Positions 5,696 through 9,267 of a stretch of 9,267 bases of DNA are shown here, in pieces. The position numbers and the translations under genes were made by a program. The stretch is from UBA668 sp049424465 (GTDB lineage Bacteria > Actinomycetota > Acidimicrobiia > Acidimicrobiales > Ilumatobacteraceae), in the NCBI GenBank assembly GCA_049424465.1, contig JBMSSR010000116.1:1-9267 (forward strand), in the 5' to 3' direction. Under the pieces are notes generated by a model. It ran no database searches, was not told the origin of the DNA, and saw only the letters and a program-made list of their open reading frames with translations. Each line of letters opens with the position of its first letter. Positions within the stretch are counted from its first letter, which is position 1.

Positions 5696-7606
5696 TCAGA
5701 CGAGCGGTGCGGTGTCGGTGCGCAGGCCCGGGAACCTGCCGAGCCGCTCGAGGGCCGACACGGTGCTGCGCATCGCGTCGGGCGGCACGGGATGACTGAT
5801 CAGGTAGCCCTGCGCCTTGTGGCAGCCGAGATCGCTGAGCACCTGGAGCTGTTGCACGCTCTCGACGCCCTCAGCGACCATGTCGAGGCCGAGCGAGTGG
5901 CCCATTGCGACGATGGTGCGCACCAGGCTGCGGTCGTGGGGATTGTCGGCGAGACCCTTGACGAAGGCCCGGTCGATCTTGAGGCGCTGCAGCGGGAACT
6001 TCTGCAGCAGTGACAGCGACGAGTAGCCGGTACCGAAGTCGTCCATCGCCACACGCACGCCGAGCGCGCACAGCCGCTGCAGCGTCGCGAGCGCGACCTC
6101 GGGCTCGGAGATCATCACGCTCTCGGTGACCTCGAGCCACAGCGAGTGCGGCGACGCGCCCGACCGGGTGAGCGCCTCGCTGACCGCTGACGGGAAGTTG
6201 GCATCGCCGAGCTGTCGCGGCGACACGTTGACCGACATCGTCGCGTCGGGGCTGCACACGCCGTCCGCGATCCACTGCTGCAGCGTGGTGAGTGCCTCGA
6301 GCAGTGCCCACGACCCGATCGGCACGATCGTGCCGGTCTCCTCGGCGATCGGGATGAACTCGGCGGGCGAGACCATCGTGCCGTCGGCCTTCTGCCAGCG
6401 CATCAGCGCCTCGAAGCCGACCACCTCACCCGTCGTGAGGTCGAGGATGGGCTGGTGATACAGCAACAGTTCGCGCCGGTCGAGTGCGCGGTACAGCGCG
6501 GTCTCGACAGCCAGGCGGTGAGCGACTCGCTCGTGCATGCTCTCGTCGTAGACCGCCGCACAGTTGCGACCGGCGTCCTTGGCCCGGTACATCGCGGTGT
6601 GCGCGTGCCGCACGAGGTCGTCGGGGGACGTCGTGGTCGTGGCGTTGATGGCAGCGACACCGATGCTGATGGTCGCGAAGACGTCGCCCTGTGACAGCGC
6701 GAGCGGGTCGCGGAACACGGTGAGCAGGTGCTCGGCCAGCCCCATCGACTCGGACTGCGAGCGCAGGGACGGGTGCAGGACCGCGAACTCGTCACCCGAC
6801 ATGCGTGCCACCGTGGCGTCCTCGGGAAGGGCAGCCGTCAGGCGACGGGCGACGGCCATGAGCGCCTCGTCACCTGCTGCATGCCCGAGCGAGTCGTTGA
6901 TGTTCTTGAACCGGTCGACGTCGATGAAGAACATCGTCGGGTGGAGGTCCTGGTCCCACGCAGTGCGCAGCAGGTCGTTGATGCGCTGGATGAGGACGGT
7001 TCGGTTGGCGAGACCGGTGAGCGGGTCGGTCTGCGCGTCGTGGATGAGCTCGGCCTGGTGGCGGGAGTTGGCGGTGACCGCCAGGACGACGCGGACCGTG
7101 ACGGCGCCGGCGAGGGCGAGCGCCGACAGCGAGCGCACGACGCGGTCGATGCCGTCGTCGGGCCCGGTGGCGGCGAGGGCGACCGCCGGCATGACGAGGA
7201 AGAGGGTGGTGAGGGTGAGTCGCGCCACCGAATCGGCCCGCGGCGAGCGGTTGAGCAGCATGAGCGCGGCGAGCACGAGTGCCACGGCGGCGGCGGGGTA
7301 CTGCAGGCTCTGCAGCACGAGGTCGAGCGAGCGGCCACCCGAGCGGTCGGCGACGGGCTGTGAGATGACCGACCAGGTCGTGATCCAGCTGCCCAGCGCC
7401 ACGATGCCGACGTCGCCGAGCAGCCGCCGGGTGGGGTGCGCGCCGGCGGGCCGCACCTCGGCACCGACCGCGGCGGCGAGGCACGCCACGACAGCGAGGC
7501 CACCTGCCTGCTGCAGGGTGCCGTCGACGGCGGTGAGCGCCAGCGCCACGGCCACGGCGCCCACGGCGAGGCCCCAGGTGCCGAGGAGGGTTCGTGCTCG
7601 CGACAT
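5696..7606 (-). CDS. Membrane-bound GGDEF-EAL cyclic di-GMP enzyme
   Basis: This protein makes and/or breaks cyclic di-GMP. Counting from ATG 7606 (636 residues), about six hydrophobic helices (near 7-27, 31-51, 62-81, 101-118, 130-146, 161-179) form an N-terminal membrane sensor of no recognised family. A GGDEF domain follows, with DPLTGLANR (194-202), FFIDVDRFKNINDSLGH (226-242) and the signature SGDEF (270-274). No RxxD inhibitory site precedes the signature. The EAL domain has EALMR (399-403), NVSPRQL (460-466), VTES (493-496), DDFGTGYSS (522-530), KID (543-545), AEGVE (578-582) and QGYL (599-602), so all metal and catalytic landmarks of an active phosphodiesterase are present. SGDEF is a tolerated variant, so both activities are possible. 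The start follows a Shine-Dalgarno AAGGAGG; the frame stays open upstream to 7705, but that extension lacks support. It is divergent from phoH. Confidence 0.93.
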   Translation of the reverse strand: MSRARTLLGTWGLAVGAVAVALALTAVDGTLQQAGGLAVVACLAAAVGAEVRPAGAHPTRRLLGDVGIVALGSWITTWSVISQPVADRSGGRSLDLVLQSLQYPAAAVALVLAALMLLNRSPRADSVARLTLTTLFLVMPAVALAATGPDDGIDRVVRSLSALALAGAVTVRVVLAVTANSRHQAELIHDAQTDPLTGLANRTVLIQRINDLLRTAWDQDLHPTMFFIDVDRFKNINDSLGHAAGDEALMAVARRLTAALPEDATVARMSGDEFAVLHPSLRSQSESMGLAEHLLTVFRDPLALSQGDVFATISIGVAAINATTTTSPDDLVRHAHTAMYRAKDAGRNCAAVYDESMHERVAHRLAVETALYRALDRRELLLYHQPILDLTTGEVVGFEALMRWQKADGTMVSPAEFIPIAEETGTIVPIGSWALLEALTTLQQWIADGVCSPDATMSVNVSPRQLGDANFPSAVSEALTRSGASPHSLWLEVTESVMISEPEVALATLQRLCALGVRVAMDDFGTGYSSLSLLQKFPLQRLKIDRAFVKGLADNPHDRSLVRTIVAMGHSLGLDMVAEGVESVQQLQVLSDLGCHKAQGYLISHPVPPDAMRSTVSALERLGRFPGLRTDTAPLV

Positions 7607-7609
7607 GTG

Positions 7610-7616
7610 CCTCCTT
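7610..7616 (-). promoter_or_regulatory. Shine-Dalgarno site AAGGAGG
   Basis: On the minus strand AAGGAGG is followed by CAC and then ATG at 7606. The three-base spacer is short, but the match is complete and decides the start over ATG codons further upstream. Confidence 0.65.
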
Positions 7617-7626
7617 CCGGCGGTCG

Positions 7627-7632
7627 ACGGTA
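7627..7632 (-). promoter_or_regulatory. -10 element (TACCGT) for the GGDEF-EAL gene
   Basis: The minus strand reads TACCGT, matching TANNNT and identical to the element proposed for phoH. With the usual spacing, transcription would begin near 7619, giving a leader of about 13 bases that contains the Shine-Dalgarno site. No -35 box is visible. Confidence 0.4.
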
Positions 7633-7760
7633 GTGCTGCGGGTGCACTGCACGGCGGATGGCCGTGGTGACTGGTCATGTTCGCACGGTCTCGGGAATCG
7701 CGCAAGGGGCGTCCAAGTGACCACGAAGAGTGGTGGATGCCAACGGACCGCCCGAGTCGC

Positions 7761-7766
7761 TACCGT
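7761..7766 (+). promoter_or_regulatory. -10 element (TACCGT) for phoH and its leader peptide
   Basis: TACCGT matches TANNNT, and its last T is eight bases before the A of ATG 7774. Transcription would therefore begin at that ATG, giving a leaderless nine-codon frame ahead of phoH. No -35 box is recognised. Confidence 0.45.
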
Positions 7767-7773
7767 GGCACCG

Positions 7774-7803
7774 ATGAGTCCACTCGCGGACCGCACCGTA
7801 TGA
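7774..7803 (+). CDS. Leaderless nine-residue upstream reading frame coupled to phoH
   Basis: ATG at 7774 opens a frame encoding MSPLADRTV that stops at TGA 7801-7803, overlapping the phoH ATG at 7800 as ATGA. It lies exactly where the TACCGT element predicts the 5' end of the mRNA. phoH has no convincing Shine-Dalgarno site, so ribosomes may load on this leaderless start and restart at phoH. The peptide itself probably has no function. If transcription starts elsewhere, this frame is a chance open stretch. Confidence 0.4.
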   Translation: MSPLADRTV

Positions 7804-8792
7804 CCCCAGCGACGAAGCCGTATTCCGTCATCGTCCCCGGTGCGCACCTGATGTCCGGGTTGCTCGGCCAGCGCGACGCTCACCTGCGCCTCGTCGAGGC
7901 GGCGTTCCCCGAGACGTCGGTGGTGGTCCGCGGCAACGAGGTGCACATCGAGGGTCCGCAGTCCGAGGTGATGGGCAGCCTGCTCGAGGAACTCGTGGTG
8001 CTGCTGCAGCAGGGCCAGCACCTCGACGAGACCGCCGTACGGCGCAGCATCGACATGGTGCTCGCCGACGAACGCCCCAGCCGTGTGCTCACCGATGACG
8101 TCCTGCGCGGGGCCAAGGGACGCACCGTGCGGCCCAAGACCGCCGGCCAGAAGCGCTACATCGACACGATCCGCGAGCACGTCATCACCTTCGGCCTCGG
8201 CCCGGCCGGCACGGGCAAGAGCTGGCTGGCGGTGGCCATGGCGGTGCAGGCACTGCAGAGCAAGCAGGTGCAGCGCATCATTCTCACCCGCCCAGCGGTC
8301 GAGGCCGGTGAACGTCTCGGGTTCCTTCCCGGCGACCTGATGGCCAAGATCGACCCGTACCTGCGCCCGCTCTACGACGCGCTGTACGACATGCTCGAGC
8401 CCGAGGGCGTGCAGAAGCTCATCGAACGCCAGGCGGTCGAGGTCGCGCCGCTCGCGTTCATGCGCGGTCGCACGCTCAACAACAGCTTCATCATCCTCGA
8501 CGAGGCCCAGAACTCGACGCCCGAGCAGATGAAGATGTTCCTCACCCGAATCGGCTTCGGCTCGAAGGTGGTCGTCACGGGCGACACGACCCAGGTCGAC
8601 GTGCCGGACGGCCGCAGCGGACTCGTCGGTCTCGAGCGCCCGCTCACCGGTATCGAGGGGTTGGCGTTCGTGCACCTCGGCGCGTTTGCACCAGGCGCTG
8701 GTCCAGTCTTCCCAGCGTTCAATGCCACGGGTGACTTCTTGAAAGTCGGTCAGCAACACGCCGTTCGACACAAAACGGGGGGCCCAATGTGA
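7800..8792 (+). CDS. phoH: PhoH-family ATPase, C-terminus replaced at a sequence junction
   Basis: PhoH-like proteins are cytoplasmic P-loop NTPases related to the superfamily 1 helicase core and linked to RNA metabolism; in many bacteria the gene is followed by ybeY. Counting from ATG 7800, the N-terminal region (1-110) precedes AGQKRYIDTI (115-124), the Walker A motif GPAGTGKS (134-141), LTRPAVEAGERLGFLPGD (162-179), DPYLRPLYD (185-193) and the Walker B FIILDEAQN (230-238), then TGDTTQVDVP (260-269). The family pattern holds to about Ala295 (8684). There homologues normally continue with a DVVRH-type segment and a short helical tail. Here the frame runs on as FAPGAGPVFPAFN and stops at 8792; the opposite strand of that tail codes for a different protein. 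The true C-terminal few dozen residues and any downstream ybeY are missing. The ATP-binding core is intact. The start is supported by overlap with the leader frame rather than by a ribosome binding site. Confidence 0.88.
   Translation: MTPATKPYSVIVPGAHLMSGLLGQRDAHLRLVEAAFPETSVVVRGNEVHIEGPQSEVMGSLLEELVVLLQQGQHLDETAVRRSIDMVLADERPSRVLTDDVLRGAKGRTVRPKTAGQKRYIDTIREHVITFGLGPAGTGKSWLAVAMAVQALQSKQVQRIILTRPAVEAGERLGFLPGDLMAKIDPYLRPLYDALYDMLEPEGVQKLIERQAVEVAPLAFMRGRTLNNSFIILDEAQNSTPEQMKMFLTRIGFGSKVVVTGDTTQVDVPDGRSGLVGLERPLTGIEGLAFVHLGAFAPGAGPVFPAFNATGDFLKVGQQHAVRHKTGGPM
8667..8684. other. Junction between actinobacterial and proteobacterial DNA (shared 18-bp block)
   Basis: Read on the plus strand this block completes PhoH-like FVHLGA. 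Read on the minus strand it gives RAEVHE, which fits the hydrolase family. Left of 8667 the minus strand stops resembling a hydrolase; right of 8684 the plus strand stops resembling PhoH. Codon choice and base composition also change here. Both genes are cut at one point, as in an assembly chimera or microhomology joining. Confidence 0.7.
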
Positions 8793-8825
8793 AATGGCCG
8801 ATTCAACGCGGGGATCTTTGCTCAT
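8667..8825 (-). CDS. Alpha/beta hydrolase, N-terminal fragment (DUF1100/FrsA-like)
   Basis: ATG 8825 follows AGAGG with a four-base spacer, a good Shine-Dalgarno site. The first 53 residues contain DPRVESAISHWAPRF (4-18), NGVLLTDFQEVTRGI (21-35) and ERWEDWTSAWCKRAEVHE (36-53). These resemble the helical N-terminal region of proteobacterial alpha/beta hydrolases of the FrsA/DUF1100 type, including 2,6-dihydropseudooxynicotine hydrolase-like proteins. The catalytic domain is absent: after about 8667 the minus-strand frame stays open, but it is only the antisense of phoH. Codons such as TTG, TTT, CAA and GAA set it apart from all genes to the left. It lies 37 bases downstream of the aldo/keto reductase on the same strand and was probably cotranscribed with it in the source genome. 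The family call rests on a short stretch and is moderate; its being a cut-off gene is firmer. Confidence 0.55.
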
Positions 8826-8829
8826 GGTG

Positions 8830-8834
8830 CCTCT
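8830..8834 (-). promoter_or_regulatory. Shine-Dalgarno site AGAGG before the hydrolase fragment
   Basis: On the minus strand AGAGG is followed by CACC and ATG 8825. This normal Shine-Dalgarno arrangement contrasts with the mostly leaderless starts to the left of the junction and supports ATG 8825 as a genuine start. Confidence 0.55.
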
Positions 8835-8862
8835 GCAAAAGTTGTTGAGATGAAAGAAAAAA

Positions 8863-9267
8863 TCAAATGCCCAAGCCCGCCAACATGGCGCGCGGGTAGC
8901 GCTCGCCCGCGCGGCTCTCGGGGGTGAAGATGGCTTCCAGCTCGGCGCTGTCGTCTGCGCTCAAGGTGAAGCCCGCGGCGGCCACGCTTTGTTCCAAGTA
9001 CGTCACGCGCTGCGTGCCGGTGATGGGCACGATGTCGTCGCCCTGCGCCACTGTCCAAGCCATGGCCAGTTGCGCGCTGGTCAGCCCCAAGCGGTCGGCC
9101 ATGGTTTGCATGCGCGCCACCAGCGTGAGGTTGTGGGCCAGGTTGTCGCCATGAAAACGCGGGTGAATGCGGCGGCGGTCCTTGGGGTCCAAGTCGTCAA
9201 AGCTTTGAATGCCACCGGTCAACAACCCACGCCCCAAGGGCGAGTAACCCACAAAGGCGATGTTGAG
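8863..9267 (-). CDS. Aldo/keto reductase, C-terminal part (runs off the right edge)
   Basis: This is an NADPH-dependent carbonyl reductase of the aldo/keto reductase superfamily, with a TIM barrel and cytosolic location. Reading in from the edge, LNIAFVGYSPLGRGLLTGG is the conserved strand-7 region (Y-S-P-L-G-R-G). The long loop IQSFDDLDPKDRRRIHPRF follows, then LTSAQLAMAWTVAQGDDIVPITGTQR, where the IVPITGTQR segment forms the NADP phosphate-binding pocket, and YLEQSVAAAGFTLSADDSAELEAI near the end. The 134 visible codons are the C-terminal portion of a protein usually about 320-340 residues long; the catalytic Asp-Tyr-Lys-His residues lie outside the window. The pattern is close to YakC/AKR13-like enzymes. 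Frequent TTG, TTT, CAA and CGT codons and the A/T-rich run after its stop mark it as proteobacterial in style. The hydrolase fragment follows on the same strand. Confidence 0.85.
   Translation of the reverse strand, partial: LNIAFVGYSPLGRGLLTGGIQSFDDLDPKDRRRIHPRFHGDNLAHNLTLVARMQTMADRLGLTSAQLAMAWTVAQGDDIVPITGTQRVTYLEQSVAAAGFTLSADDSAELEAIFTPESRAGERYPRAMLAGLGI

Noticed and set aside
7607..7705. 33-residue N-terminal extension of the GGDEF-EAL protein to 7705
   Set aside because: A complete AAGGAGG site sits just before ATG 7606, a -10 element lies inside the extension, and the extra residues are His/Pro-rich and not membrane-like.
6870..8666. Minus-strand frame continuing from the hydrolase fragment past the junction for about 600 more codons
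   Set aside because: Only the first 53 codons (8825-8667) look like a protein family. The rest is the antisense of phoH, the divergent promoter region and an alternative frame of the GGDEF-EAL gene.
8685..8792. PhoH C-terminal tail read as FAPGAGPVFPAFN... to the stop at 8792
   Set aside because: It does not resemble any PhoH tail, and the opposite strand encodes a hydrolase start with its own ribosome site. The tail is a by-product of the junction rather than a new domain.
1..9267. tRNA, rRNA, CRISPR arrays, insertion sequences or attachment sites
   Set aside because: No cloverleaf-like sequence, spaced direct repeats, transposase frame or terminal inverted repeats were found, including at the 8667-8684 junction.

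Overview
The window is almost entirely GC-rich actinobacterial DNA, joined near position 8667-8684 to about 580 bases of proteobacterial-looking DNA. Positions 1 to about 8684 have very high third-position GC. Their genes favour TANNNT-type -10 elements placed right at start codons, which suggests leaderless transcripts. The proteins look like those of Acidimicrobiia, perhaps an Ilumatobacter-type freshwater lineage; the lineage is inferred from style, not from a marker gene. From about 8685 to the end, codon use changes (TTG, TTT, CAA, GAA, AAA), an A/T-rich intergenic run appears, and the two gene fragments look betaproteobacterial (Burkholderiales-like).

Layout. Positions 164-3677 (+) hold a three-gene carbohydrate cassette: a GH130-family glycoside phosphorylase/hydrolase, a GT4 glycosyltransferase, and a six-hairpin (alpha/alpha)6-barrel protein whose GTG start overlaps the GT4 stop by four bases. 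Positions 3689-5383 (+) hold an acyl-CoA synthetase with its own -10 element, a hairpin at the predicted 5' end of its mRNA, and a strong ribosome binding site. Positions 5407-5642 (+) hold a 73-residue cysteine-rich protein whose start codon overlaps a palindrome ATACCC-TAGG-GGGTAT, the layout of CsoR/RcnR-family metal-repressor operators. A bulged 12-bp hairpin at 5651-5679 separates it from a convergent gene at 5696-7606 (-) for a six-helix membrane GGDEF-EAL (cyclic di-GMP) protein. Divergent from that gene is phoH (7800 onward, +), preceded by a leaderless nine-codon reading frame overlapping its start as ATGA. phoH loses its C-terminus at the junction. Beyond it, on the minus strand, are the N-terminal 53 codons of an alpha/beta hydrolase and the C-terminal part of an aldo/keto reductase that runs off the right edge. 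Positions 1-150 hold nothing I can support as a gene.

How the genes relate. The cassette probably builds and trims a mannose-type (or other) oligosaccharide or storage glycan; its substrate cannot be read from sequence. The cysteine-rich protein with its operator is the best candidate for an undescribed small system: a metal- or thiol-stress-responsive orphan protein. The phoH/hydrolase junction breaks two genes at one point within an 18-bp block that reads naturally in both, so an assembly chimera is more likely than biological transfer.
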